DNA of 64,000 nt. Source: Bombardia bombarda. Taxonomy: Eukaryota; Ascomycota; Sordariomycetes; Sordariales; Lasiosphaeriaceae. Positions 45,688 to 57,823 of the stretch are shown here, piece by piece. The position numbers and the translations under genes were made by a program. How positions within the stretch are numbered: position 1 is the first letter of the stretch; every line of letters begins with the position of its first letter. The stretch lies in contig JAULSR010000001.1 of assembly GCA_030512295.1 (NCBI GenBank), forward strand, positions 8,145,001-8,209,000, in the 5' to 3' direction. The notes below the pieces were generated by a model that made no database searches, was not told the DNA's origin, and saw nothing but the letters and a program-made list of their open reading frames with translations.

Positions 45688-47767
45688 CTAATCCTCCACC
45701 ATCCCCTCTGGCGCCTGAAACGGCGTCAGCACCGCCGCCCCAACACTCACCGCCCGGCTATCCTTCCGCCCGATATACCTGCCCCACCCGCTGTGCGACC
45801 GATTATTCAGGTAGCTCTGCGCGCCCTGCACGATGCCCGCGTTGACCTGCTCCTGGAACCTGTCGCGGTCGATGATGCCCAGCAGCTTGTGCGTGACGTA
45901 GAACCGGCCCAGCACCTCCGTCTCGGCGCGCTCGGCGTCCTGCTGCGCCAGCTCCCAGCCCCAACGCATGCTCTTGTCGCGCTCGATCTGGTTCCTGACC
46001 GCCGCCTCTTCGGCGAGGGCGGGGGCGAGGGTCTCTGGCGGGGCGAGAATCAGCGGGTGCGGCGGCTTGGCCGCGTAGCGCATCAGGCGGTAGAGGTTTC
46101 CCCTGAAGCGGAGGTGCAGGGGCGCGCTCTCGATGGCGGCTGCGGAGAAGGGCTTGACGATGTCGATGGTGGATACGATCATGACGAGGGTGGTATTGGG
46201 GCCCGAGTCTGATACTGCTGGCTGGTTTGCTGACTCGGCGACGCGGATGGCGTCTTTGAGGTGGATCATCTCGGCGCCGAGATAGAGGCCTGTGTAGGTC
46301 TGGACTGTGGACTGCCCGTCCGGGGCGACCTCCTCGCGGAGTTTGTTGAATGTTGAGAAGGAGTCGTTGATGTATCTTGCTGCCATCTTTGATGCGTCGA
46401 GGCCCACCGCCTGCATCTGTTGGCTCATCTTCTCTGGCTTGGATTCGTTCGCTTTTTGCTGAGCGAAGACTTTCCAATTGATGTCGGGGTACGACTTGTC
46501 CTGCAGCTCGGGAAAGCTCACGTCCGGTACGCTGAAGGTGAGGAAGGGCCGCATATCCATGACATCCTTAGTAACATTCTGTTGCTTGAGCATCTCATGT
46601 CCCAGCGGTGCCAGAAGGAAGGCGTAGTCATGATCCGTTTTATTGGGGGTGAGGTTATTAGGCTTGGGCTGGATGGCTAATATCAGGCCCAGGCGCCACG
46701 CCTGATGCTTGTACCATACCATCTCGCCGGCGCGGAAAACGTTGGTGTAATGCGTAGTGCCAGGACACAATGGTGGCCCCGACATTACTCCTTGCGTAGG
46801 CTGCGCTGAACTTGGCCTCGGCACGGGAGCTGGTATTGGGGATTGATGTTGTTGTTGTTGTTGTTGTTGAATGTACTGCTGCTTCTCGATCTGCTGGCGC
46901 TGCTGTTGTTGTGTCTGCTGTCGCTGGGCATGCTGCTGCTGGGCCTGCTGGTTCTGGGCCTGCTGTTGCTGAACCTGCTGCTGCTGTGCCTGCTGCTGCT
47001 GTGCCTGTTGCTGTGCCTGTTGCTGGGCTTGGTGTTGTTGAGCTTTCTGGTGCTGCTGCTGAATCTGTTGCTGCTGAAGCTTCTGTTGCTGCTGTTGCTG
47101 TTGCTGAAGCTGTTGCTGCTGCTGAAGTTGCTGCTGTTGTGCCTGCTGCCGCTGAGCATACTGCTGTTGAGCCTGGGCCAGGATCTGAGCCTGGGCAAAC
47201 TGAGCTGGGACTATGGAGGAAGAGGACACGGCATTCTGGGGCTGGGGCTGGGGCTGGCTCTCTGTAACGGTGTTTTGTGACAGTCTTTGCTTGTTTGCCT
47301 CAACCATCTTGGTGCATAGGTCACACGAGCAGTGGCTGTGGTCGGGCGAGTCGCTGGCCAGCCAGATGAGGTGCAATACAAAGTCACCAGGCGTCCTGTA
47401 TGTGGACTTTGGCCCATAAGGATGGCCATACATATAGTAGTCCCTGCCGCCATCCTTCCTGATGGCACATCTCAACTCATAGCCCCTGGGGAAGCCGGCC
47501 AGCTTGAATTGTCTCTCTGGAGTGGGTCAGCGGTGATAAAGATTGCATACGAAAACCAAGGCCAGTCAAGGAGCGCTCACTTTCTTCTTTGGGTGCAAGC
47601 TGGTGGGCCAGATGGCCAGCTATGATGACCTCCCATCTCTCGAGCTGTTGGATGTCTTGGTCTTCCTTCAGATTTAGGGCATGGTGGTCAAGATTAGGGT
47701 ACCCCTTTCCGTCGCTGCGAGCAAGGTGGATGGGGTGATATTCCTCCTGCGATGTCGAGTTCGCCAT
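45688..47767 (-). CDS. Clr2-like transcription-silencing protein with a long glutamine-rich insert
   Basis: Exons 47767-47581 and 47516-45688; the 64-nt intron has a GTGAGC donor and CCAG acceptor and joins APKEE to KRQFKLAGFPRGYELR. The product is 671 residues. The N-terminal ~140 residues match the Clr2 N-terminal type domain (GRDYYMYGHPYGPKSTYRTP, then a HSHCSCDLC cluster at about 124-130 that may bind metal). Residues about 165-300 are mostly Gln with Ala. The C-terminal half matches the Clr2 transcription-silencing domain (FRAGEMVWYKHQAWRLGLIL, YAFLLAPLGHEML, LYLGAEMIHLKDAIRV). In fission yeast Clr2 belongs to the SHREC histone deacetylase complex for heterochromatic silencing; a comparable nuclear role is inferred. 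The Gln tract is probably length-variable. Confidence 0.85.
46850..47190. repeat. CAG/CTG-rich trinucleotide tract within the Clr2-like gene
   Basis: Imperfect CTG/TTG repeats on the plus strand encode the Gln-rich tract on the minus strand. They produce long poly-Leu and poly-Ala open frames in other frames that are not genes. Confidence 0.85.
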
Positions 47768-48718
47768 GACGGGAACGAAGACTGGTGTTTAGCACACCTA
47801 GGTAAAGATGGCCGTTGATCAAGTGAAAGAGGCGGTTCTTTGTAAAAGCGGGCCTGGCTGGGTCCCACGCGGCGTATTGGATGCAGCGACGCAGGGCGCG
47901 ATTCGAGTCTGCAATAGGCCAATTGAAGGCCGCCCCAAACACACGAATAGGGGACTACCGGTAGCTTCAGTGCCTGTAATATACGTGTTTTAGGCCCTAC
48001 AGTGGCAGAGTGGCTACTGAGGTGTGGACTGCACTTGCGGCGCGTTTTGCGCCGTTGTTTGACACGCCGCACCGAGACTGAAGTAAAAGGACGCTTCAAT
48101 TGTGGATCGCGGTACTTTGTTTCTGTAGTTGCTGCCTAAGTCGTTTTCGCAGAGCAGTAACAAAAGCCCGCGGGTATTGTAGGGAGGTAAGTTATGGGAT
48201 ACAGATTGCAGATTGCCTGACAGACAAAGAATGGAGACGGAATGCTCGAAAGACTCCAGACCCACAGGGTCGCGGGTAGCCACGCCAAGCTTTGATCGCA
48301 TGCTACCCCTGCGTTGTAGATTCTGATAAGCCTTAAGTCCGGCAACTGGGGATCATGTTCGAGGGTGAGCGATGGACGCGATTGTTGTGCAGAATTAACG
48401 AAACTAACGGGGTTTGGACGACGAAGTGCAGCTATTCTCGGACTTAGTGGCTAGCTCGCAGATTTGTTGCCACCATGTCTCCGGATATCCAGGCATGTCT
48501 CCGGAAACCCACACGTCGTGCAGATTTGAGCGCTCGCTCACGGCCGCCTTGCCGGCCGCATCGCCGCCTCCATCACCACTTTCTCATGACGAACTCACTA
48601 GTCACCATGAGTATAAAGACTCGTTGTCTGCCGCCTTGCTCTGGCTTCTGGGCACACTCATCTGCAGCTTCATAACCCAACAGTGACATTCAAAAACACG
48701 TACTTACATACAGACATC
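47768..48718. promoter_or_regulatory. Divergent promoter region between the Clr2-like and SDR genes
   Basis: Both genes start outward from this 951-bp interval. A short direct repeat, CATGTCTCCGGA, occurs around 48474 and 48494. No other gene is supported. Confidence 0.45.
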
Positions 48719-49794
48719 ATGGCTTCATTCGGCTTCGAGACCACGGGAGACGAGCTGGTGAGCCAGTTTGCTGACAGAGTGACCGGACGCATCTGTAGGT
48801 CATCTCTCTCCCTATTTCTAAACTCCGGCTACTCACTCATACTCACAACACCCCCCCAGTCCTCATCACCGGTCCCAGCCACGGCGGCATCGGCGCCGAG
48901 ACAGCCATCTCCCTCGCCCGTGCCAAGCCAGCCTCCCTCATCCTCGTCGGCCGCGCCCTCGAGCGCATCCAGCCCACCATCGACGCCATCAAGGCCATCG
49001 ACCCGTCTATCCCCGTCAAATTCATCCCCACCGATCTCACCTCCCTCGCCAGCGTCCGCAAGGCCGCCCAGACCATACTCGACGACGCCTCCATCCCCCA
49101 CATCGACGTGGTCATCAACAACGCCGCCGTCATGGCCTGCCCCTACTCCCTGACTGAAGACGGCTTCGAGCTCCAGCTCGCCGCCGCCCACCTCGGCCAC
49201 TTTGTCCTCACCAACCGCATCCTCCCCAAGGTCCTCCTCGCCACCAAGACACAACCTACCCCCGGCGCAACCCGCATCATCAACGTCTCCTCCATCGGCA
49301 ACAGGGCAGGCGGCATCCGCTGGGACGACCCCAACTACACCGTCCGCCCGCACGAGTACCACCCCTTCGACGCCTACGGCCAGGCCAAGACGTCTAACAT
49401 CCTCTTCACTGTCGAGCTGGACCGTCGCCTCGCCGCCGCCGCCGCCGCCGCCACCTCGTCTGCCGCCGTCCGCTCCTTCGCCCTCCACCCGGGCAGCATC
49501 ACCACCAACCTGGGCAGACACCTGACACAAGAGATCGCCCTCGGCGCCCTCGAAAAGATCTTTGGCCCGGGGGCAGAGTTCCCGCCCCGCAAGACGCTGC
49601 AGCAGGGGTGCGCCACCACGCTGCGCGCTGCCTTGGATCCTGCCCTCGATGCGGAGAAGGACGGGCATTATCTGCACGATTGCCAGTTCACGACCAAGCC
49701 CGTCGATATCGCGCCGTGGGCGCTGGATGAGGCGGACGCGAGGCGCATCTGGAAGTGGACGGAGGAGTTGGTTGGGGAGAAGTTTGATCTCTGA
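48719..49794 (+). CDS. Short-chain dehydrogenase/reductase, retinol dehydrogenase-like
   Basis: Exons 48719-48794 and 48860-49794; the 65-nt intron has a GTAGGT donor and a poly-C then CAG acceptor, phase 1, joining GRI to FLITGPSHGGIG. The product is 336 residues. A cofactor-binding TGPSHGGIG starts the fold at about residue 30, followed by DLTSLASVRKAA (the Asp that contacts adenine), VVINNAAVM (NNAG-type), IINVSSIGN with the catalytic Ser, and YGQAK for the Tyr-x3-Lys pair. The fold is a classical SDR, NADP-dependent by family precedent, close to the RDH/WWOX-like group that reduces aldehydes or ketones. Substrate is unknown. It is a different subtype from the pseudogene at 24391. Confidence 0.88.
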
Positions 49795-50385
49795 TAGCTC
49801 GCTGTCTCTTTTGTCATGTAACCCTACTTGGTAGTGATTGTAAAGGTCCGAATATTCCTGTTCATAAGTTATGTACCCAACGAATGCACATAGAAACCCC
49901 CCCTTTATAGGCTATTGAATAAATAAACAAATTTGGACATGAAAGATAAATAAATAAAACAAAATTAAATTCGACTCAGTGACAACTGTTTCATACCACC
50001 TACTCACATCATCTGCTTTCGCTTATTTTCTTTCCTTCTCAGCAAAAATAGGGGCTACCAGACTCCCCACAAACTCGACACAAAACCCAAGCACACTTGG
50101 CTCGATCCGGTATATATTTCTTCTTGTGTTGAACGACTTAATCCAGTACCTATCAATCATATCACGCACAAATCCACACTCAAAATAAACTAATTCAACA
50201 CACTCATATTAAATGCACTGCGTTTAATCATTACAACCAGCAACTCACTTGCTGGCCAAAGAAAAGAATGCACACCAAAATCTCAACAATCACCATAAAA
50301 ACCCCGCCACTTTCACCTCCAGGACGCCCCCCATCTGACTTCAACGGCGGACACCCCCAACCCTCATCCCACCAGCACCCACACA
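49795..50385. other. Convergent 3' intergenic region
   Basis: AT-rich sequence between the SDR and F-box gene stops. No gene is seen. Confidence 0.5.
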
Positions 50386-53300
50386 TCAAGCCCAGTTCCC
50401 CTTGCCCTTGCCCTTGCCCTCCACCTCCAAGGCCGGGAACTCGCCAAGACGATTTCCCTCCGCGGCAGCAGCCTCCCGAACAACCCGGTTCTGCCTCGCC
50501 TGCTCCTCCTCCAAGCTCAGCCTCAGCGCAAGAGCCAAATCATCATCCGCATCGACTCCCAGATCCGGCGTCTGCACAAACTGCAATCCTTGGTTGCTAG
50601 ACTCCCCATACTGCATGACCGGCGTATCAACAGACGGCGACGACGTAGACCAAGGCTCCTCCTTCCCTTTCGAGTTCTTCCCCTTCTTCCCCTTTCCTCT
50701 CTTCTTCTGCTTGACCGTTACCGGAAACTCAAATTCGCCCGAGCCTGAGCTCTGCCCAAGGGGCGATTGTCCTGCGTCATTGACGCCTTCCATCAACGAC
50801 AGTCTGATAGCCCGCTGAATCTGCGCCTCATAATCATCCTCCACCTCCTCCTGAAGTGGTGGGAGGAGATTCGTACTACTGCCAACCCCCGCTGCGCCTG
50901 AAAGACTGGGCTCTGGAGTCACCGTATCAGTGCTATCGGCCGAAGAAGCCGTCTCGCCAATATCAGCAGTCGACCCAGTGTCACTGGCGCTCCAGCGGCG
51001 CTGTTCCTCCTGGGCAAACGATTCCTCTGAGACCATCTCGGCATACCGGATCGCTTCCTCTTCAGTCAAGTCTCCCAACCCGACACCAAACCGCGAACGA
51101 AGTCGCAAAAGCTCACGGGAGCGATGTTCCTCATCGTGACGATGCTCTGCTTCTTCGGCGGCAATGTAGCTCGACACGACGGCGCCGGTGCGACGACTGG
51201 CCAGCCGACCATGGATATCAGAATGGCGAAGACGCCGCTTCCTGCCAGGGGTTTGATTGGTTGAGCTGTACGTCCAGAACCGGAGGAAGGTGCCAAACGC
51301 CAAGACACCACGAAGCGCTGTCGGGTCAGGATCCAAAAAGATGGCGCCAACGGCGAAGTAATTCTCATTCTGTAGAGCGGGGTTCGCATTCAAAATATGC
51401 CGCGGAATTCGACCCGATGACTTCGAATTGAGCGTCCGAACTGGGTCCAAAGTTGATGCCAGAGGATCCCAGGCCTGAACAAGACCGTCACTACCTCCAT
51501 GGACCAAATAAAGAGCCGACAAGGCCAGACTCGATATCTCGGGCGACTCAGTCTGAATCACCCTCATGGGATTGACCACCGAAGAGGGGCCTTCTCTCAT
51601 GTTCCACACGATAACCGAGCCATGATTGGTTCCAACAGCCAAAGACCGAGCGCGGCGGCCTGGAATCTCCCCAGTCGCGTGCTTCGAAGTAGACGCACGG
51701 GGGGATCGGCTTGAGACCCAATCAAAGGATCCTCAAACGGTGCCAGGAGAGCAAATGTCGACATATCGATGGCGCTCGCTGTGATTGTCGTGTTGGCCTG
51801 GTTCTTGAAGTGGAAAGAGGTTTGTCGCCATTCCTCAATGTCAAGCTCCGGGGTTGTTGACCCGAGGGGTGGTGTTTCCGGCTGGGACAATGGTAGAACC
51901 TCCGTCGAATTATGTCCTTCAGAGTGGTCTATTGCATCAGAGACAATTGGGGGCTCTGCGCCTCCAAAGATTGATGCGCCAATAGCCGCAGATTGCTCCA
52001 GAGGAGCTACATCATTGTTAGGAGCACTGAGGATTTCGGGGATCTTATTCCTTGTGTATCTGTTGATCGCGGCAGGCTCGTCTTCTTCATACCCACAAGT
52101 GATGACGAATATGCCTTCTCCAGCTCCGGTCTCGTCCCCACCCGCAAAATCAACCTCAAGTTTTCGTCGCATGTTCCAGCCTTGACACACGTTCCGAAAG
52201 TGAGCAGGCTTGTGTCGCAAAAATTTCTCAATCTCTTGCGCTTCAGCGATAGCCTGGCTCTTGCTTAGATTCATCGAGTTGGCCGACGACCTTGGCGAAT
52301 AGGCCCCACGGACTGCATTTTTATCATATTCATCGGGCTGCGCTGTGCGCCGAGTAGACTCAATCAGATGCCAGTATGCGGTGCGGCCAGTATGCCATGC
52401 GTCTTTGATGGCGTCCTCTCCCTTGGCTCGGACCAGCGGAGGAGTAGGCGTCTCGGTCAGATAGTAAACCTCCCCCAATGCATTTAATGCAACAGCCCAG
52501 ACTCTGTTCAGAGCTTTGCGCCGTTGACTGTAGCTGTCATCAACCTTGATGTCGATAATTGGCACGCCAGGACTGAGGACCCAGCGAGCAGTCATATCGC
52601 CGTTGGAGTATCGACGGCCCGAGAAGTCAAAGCCAAGACCATAGCTCGTCACGACACCAAGAGTGGAGCCGGCCAGGATCCCGATCATTGACTGCGTCAT
52701 GGAGGCGACGTTTGATGACTTTGTAATCCAAACAGAACTGATTGCCTCCAATAGCTGTGGAATCTTGGGTATATCAGCCATCATGTCAATAATAGCGCTG
52801 TCCTGGCCGAGATAGCGCCCAAGCAGCTCGCCAGTCGCGCGATAATACACACGGCCGCCAGGAAACCCTTCTCCGCCAACGAAGCCATATGGCTGGCTCA
52901 CGTCCATGACATTGGGAACTGCTGTCGGGCCTTCGTCAAGGCCATAAAGCTCCATATTCGGAAACATCTCCTCAAGCTGTGCGAAAGAGAAGGGATCGTC
53001 TAGGCCCCATTTCTCGACTCTGCCAGTTGTCGGATCGCTAACGGTAGTCACGCCGAAGTCTGCTGAGCCGTGGATGACCCTGGGACCCTTCTTCCCACCG
53101 ACAAATGAAGCATGGACATTGGTGATCATCCACGGGAGCTTCGAGTTGTACGTCAGAACAGCACTAGCCTTCTTTCCAGATTGGCTAGAGCGGGCAGACG
53201 CCCCGATGCTGCCGGGCTTCCCACGAGTCACGCTTCGAAGCAGACGCGTCCGCAGCAGGTACTCGCTACGCCACGTAGCCAGAGACGTCAGTCTTGCGAA

Positions 53301-54026
53301 ATAACGAGACTCGGACCGGATAACGTCAGATGAGTCATGGTCCCAATTGCGGTTACTGGCAGTCGTCGGGGCAGCCAATGCATCCTGTCCCGGAAAGTAG
53401 CGCAGGAAGGCAGCGCGCCATGCGTAGGGGGTCGTGACGAGGGCATAGAATCGCTTGGAGACTAATGTCACTGACGAGTGAGAGTCTGGATGCAGGTGAG
53501 ACAGAATCTGCGTCAAGAGCTCTGCGATATGGCGGTTAGCAGCTGGTGGGGATGGTATGAAAAATGGGCCTTGGAAATGGGCCGTGGGGCGCAATGACAT
53601 ACCGTTCGGGAAGTCGGTCAACTGGACACGGTCCGAGGGAAGGCCAGGCCGTTTGATGACCTTGAAGCCCATGGCCGGCCTCGGGCGATTTCCAGATGTG
53701 GATCTAGGTCGAGCATTCTCGTATTCAGATATGCGTTGACCGGCAACAGTACTTTGACAGCCCCCGGCGGCGGTGGCATGGCTTTCGGCGACGCTCAATC
53801 GACCCAGTCGTGGGCCGAGGTCGCCGGCGGCATTGATGGAGCTCCCAGGCGCGACGCCACTCGCGCACACCCCGTCTGGAGATGTGCTTCGAGAACGCAG
53901 CTGGGAGAAGTCATCTGGGTGACTTGGCGGAGGGTGATGAAAGCCATGCTGGGAGGTAGATGAGGAGGAAGACGGGGTGTTGATACAAGAATCGCGGTTG
54001 GGAACTTCAATCAGGCCTTGCTGCAT
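50386..54026 (-). CDS. F-box protein with beta-propeller-like middle and two C-terminal ubiquitin-interacting motifs, one-base frameshift
   Basis: Exon 1 is 54026-53603; intron 53522-53602 (GTATGT donor, GCTAACC branch, CGCAG acceptor) joins DFPN to ELLTQILSHL; the second exon runs from 53521 to the stop at 50386. The N-terminal ~120 residues are Ser/Pro-rich and disordered. An F-box lies at about 142-185 (ELLTQILSHLHPDSHSSVTLVSKRF in segments). A long WD/propeller-like region follows (SVIVWNM, GGSDGLVQAWDP). Two UIMs end the protein (YEAQIQRAIRLSLMEG and DDDLALALRLSLEEEQ). At about 51700-51735 the frame must shift by -1 to pass from FALLAPFEDPL to GEIPGRRARSLAVGTNHGS; one missing base would restore about 1186 residues. 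It is probably an SCF substrate receptor that also binds ubiquitin. Confidence 0.82.
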
Positions 54027-55361
54027 AAAGTGCTTTGCGGAAACCGGGGAGAAAATACGTCAGACTGTGCAATTCAAGGTGCACAGTCAATGGTTTGGCA
54101 AAGAGAGGAGGAATTGAGAATGCGATGATGATGAGGTCTGGCTCTTGGATTCGAGGTGTGGTCTTGTCTGTCGGAGTTGAAGAAATGACGTGTATGAGTA
54201 AGGTTTTCGCGTCACATTTGCCGCGGGTGTGAAGGAAGCAGCATTGGGGAGCAGCGTGATCGGGCCTAACAATTAAAAAGCACAGACACTTTCACTGGAT
54301 GAGTAATGGCGGGGATCCCAGCTCGCTGGCTGCCCTCGGTTATGAAGCAGCCGATAACCAATATCTGGACTCCGTCATGGACAGGAATGCCGACGACGGC
54401 AACCATTTCTGAAATTCTTTCCTCATTCTGATATATTCACAACAATATTGTTCTAGATCCAAGCCTTGATGCAAGGCTAGGATATACTACCATGAGCGCA
54501 TCGAATCAAACGCCACATCTCTCCAAACAAAATCCCAATGGAGAGATTCTACAGGATATATAGCCAAGCCATCCTTTCCCGCTGACCAGCCCCGGCCTTT
54601 GTAAAGGTGGTGTCGCCCGCATGGGTCTATCGATTAGATCGCATCGCTAAACCTGTCAAAAAATGTGGTCAGTCGAGTCAGTGTCACTGTGGTGCCTGGC
54701 TGCTGCCTTGAGCTGCTCAACCGGGAACGAGGACGGTACTGGTGATCGCTGATGATAGGTCACCGAGTCATCTTTTGGCGGACCTGCCCCCCTCCTGCCT
54801 AACGATTGGGTGGATGCGCGGCCCTGCGGCACTGGGCGTTGGTTATGAGGGATTCCAGGTTTGATGTCGTCTCAGTGGTGTGAGTCTGGGCAGTCGTGAG
54901 AGGTCGACCCGATTTGGCACCACCCATCCACCCAGAAGCCGTTTTAAGCCCGGCTATCCGTTCTGTCCGTTCTGTCCGTGTGGATGGTGGTGGGTTTGCA
55001 TTGACAAGAAAGATCCAATGCAGGGAGCTGAAGCGCCCGCTGCTGCGGTTGGCTGCTGCGGTGGTTCGCAAAAGCCTATTTTCGTATCTGAAAGAGGAAA
55101 TGGTCCCTGCTGATTGCCTTGTTTCGCCCCCCCCCCGGGTCGCTGGGTCAGACGGCTCCTGGCAGGAGCTGGCGGGGTTTTTATAAATCAAGCTGCGTTC
55201 CTCACCACCTATTTGTTCCAGACCTCGTGTGTTCACTCTCTCGTGTGTTGTGAATCTCATCACCATCTGAGACCAGTTTGTTGACATTTATCATTTTATT
55301 CTTTCTTTTTTTGATCTGGCATCATTTTGATCTGTTGTTCTTGATTCAAACAGCCTTCATC
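54027..55361. promoter_or_regulatory. Divergent promoter region between the F-box and six-TM genes
   Basis: A 1335-bp interval with genes starting outward. It has no supported gene. The pyrimidine-rich AT stretch just before 55361 looks like a leader. Confidence 0.45.
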
Positions 55362-56488
55362 ATGATGAACAAAGTCTATTCGGCCGTGGGCCATCACTTG
55401 GTCGGACGTGCCTTGTCATCACAACCACAAACACCTAACAATGGCGTCGCAACGTGGAACTATCTTGTCTTTATTGGCGACGCAATCATCTTCTTTCCCT
55501 TTCTGCTGTTTGTAAGTACATTTCCATTCATCATTGTCTCAATAAACAAAACACTAACACAAGATTCCAGATTGGCTACGCTCTGGGCACCCTATACCCC
55601 ACCCTCGCCATAGTCGAGGACCCCAACCCGCCCGCCTACGAGCCCCTTTCCGCCAACGACTCGGCAGACGCCGCCCTCTCCCCCGAGGAGGACGACGGCG
55701 CCCGCGCCCGCCCCGTAACCTCCTCCCTGCGCGCCACCCACCTCCTGCTGCGCTCCCTCTCAGGCTGGCGCTCCGCCTTCCGCGGCATCATCGCCGCCTT
55801 CTCCTACGCATTCCTCCTCAACACCATCACCCAGATCTTGTGGTCCATCCCGCTCATCAACCAATCCCTCGCCTCCCTGCTCGCCTCGCTCGCCCTCGTC
55901 CAGCTCAGCGCCGCCTGGGTGCACATCGTCATCTCGCCGCCCTCGCCCCAGCCCTTCTACCGCCGCCTGCCGCCTCTCCGCCGCACCTTCGAGGCCACCT
56001 GCTTCCCCACCTTCTTCGCCTGGCTCTCCCTCGCCGTGCTCGAGGACGGCCTCGGCCTCTTCGCCTCCCTCATCGGCCTGCCCATGTGGGACCGCAAGAA
56101 CCCCATGGCGACGCCCTGGACCCCCGTCGACGGCGCCAAGGCGGTCGCCTTCTTCGGCCTCGCCCTCGCCGTCCAGCTGCTGCTCGTCGTGCCCACACAG
56201 GTGCTGCTGGTGCGCGTGCAGGCCTCGCTGCTGCCGCCCGACGAGGACACCATCGTGCCCTTTGACCGCTCGTTCGAGGGCAAGGTCGAGCCCGCGCTGG
56301 TCGGCGGCAAGGGTTTCGTCAGCATGCGCGTCGCGCTGGCCTCCTTCTCGCGCGCCAGCTGGGTGCGCCTGTATGTGCTGTACGCAAAGGTCGCTGCTGT
56401 CACGGCGCTGGCGTACCTCGCCATGGCGGCGATCGTCATCCCTGAGATTATCCTGATGGTCTGGATGCATGGCAAGGACCGGAACTGA
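55362..56488 (+). CDS. Conserved membrane protein with six predicted transmembrane segments
   Basis: Exons 55362-55511 and 55571-56488; the 59-nt intron has a GTAAGT donor and TTCCAG acceptor, phase 0. The product is 355 residues; a second ATG directly follows the first. Hydrophobic segments occur at about residues 35-58 (split by the intron), 120-147, 150-172, 190-215, 232-258 and 310-342. An acidic, Pro-rich cytosolic loop (NPPAYEPLSANDSAD) lies after the first. No catalytic motif is visible and I recognise no named family. The even topology and loop composition suggest an internal-membrane protein. The third-position C/G preference is strong, as in its well-expressed neighbours. Confidence 0.75.
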
Positions 56489-57823
56489 TTCAATGAACTG
56501 ATTCAAGCCCAAAGCACACGAGCCATGTGAGCTTCTCCCAGAGATAGGGTTTACGATTTCATTTGTGCTATCGCAAAGCTGGAGTGTATGGGGCAGGCAT
56601 AATGCTCATCTACATCATCAGATGGATGGCATGTTTCCTCAAGGCGAGTGAAGTCATATCCATGTTGGACAGCACTCTATTTCGTTGTCAGTATTTGGCG
56701 ATAAAACCGAAGAGTGTTAAAGAGGGAGGGCGGTGGTTTGTTATATTCCTACACGAGCATCTCCATATGTCTCATATCTCTATATATCATCAAGAATAAA
56801 AGAAATTTATGAGCTAGCGATTAACTAAACAATGATTATGTAAAATCTGTCTAGTTTATCTTTCAACAAAATGGTCCAAAGCCCCCTGTCGTCGAGTAGA
56901 AGAGTTTTACCTCGTCGGGAACCGGTCGGGGGCCGTTGCGGGTAGATAGAAGCCCCTGATCGAGCTAGGAGTCGGCTGTGTTTGTGCTGTGCTGTGGTAT
57001 GGTATGGGTGATAGATATCCGGGACGAGCGAGCTCCCTTCCCCAGTCTACCATAACGCCTTGGCGAGAAGAGAAGAAATCGATACTGAGAGGGGGCAGAG
57101 ACACCAACCAAGAGATCAATTATATCCAAACTGACCCGTCATCCATGCCATACCGCCAAGAAAAGGAGACCTAGCCAACACTACCATAATCAAATCAACC
57201 ACAACAGCAAACGCAACAAACACCGCGTAACGCAAATGACACAATCCGTACCCAAATCACTTACTCCCTATTCTCCCCGCAGTTCATAGATAGGTGGGTA
57301 ATAAGATATATAGACAAAAGAATAAAGAACCAACCCTTCAAAGGCGGACAGAGATGTATTGTAGACCGTTATGAAGGGAGTATAAGTAAGGTAGGTAGGC
57401 AATAAAGTAGGGAGGTAGGTGTAAGACGTGTGTGTAAGCATGTGTGTTATGTGATTGGGGGTATAAATCCTAAATCCGCGTGTGCCTCGTTCGCCACATC
57501 AACAACAAAACCAATTCCATACACTCATCAACCATCCAACCAACCAACTAACCAGCTTCGGCTCGGCTCATCCTATTCCATCCCATCCCAGCTCAACCCA
57601 TCATTCAATGCAAATCCTCTTCTTCCCTCTCTCCCTCCTCCCCTATCTCAACGGGAAGAGAACAAAAACAACAGTCAAACTTGCCGCCGCCGCCACCACC
57701 ACCCGCCCAATCAGCCAGGCAGCCCTTCCTCTTCCCAATTTATTTGATCCGATCTAATCCGTCATCGTCATCAATCATCCCGTCTACTAACCACACACAC
57801 ATACATCCTTTTTCTTTCCTTTT
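56489..57823. other. Convergent 3' intergenic region
   Basis: Between the six-TM gene and the kinesin gene. It is AT-rich with short TAGGTAGG-type runs around 57390-57420. No gene is supported. Confidence 0.5.

Noticed and set aside
45300..45845. Open frame containing a Ser-Leu repeat
   Set aside because: It is produced by the CT microsatellite and runs into the antisense of the Clr2-like gene.
46812..47280. Poly-Leu and poly-Ala open frames
   Set aside because: They are other frames of the CAG repeat in the Clr2-like gene.
48829..49677. Minus-strand open frame opposite the SDR
   Set aside because: It is Gly/Val/Asp-rich shadow sequence; the plus strand has all SDR motifs in order.
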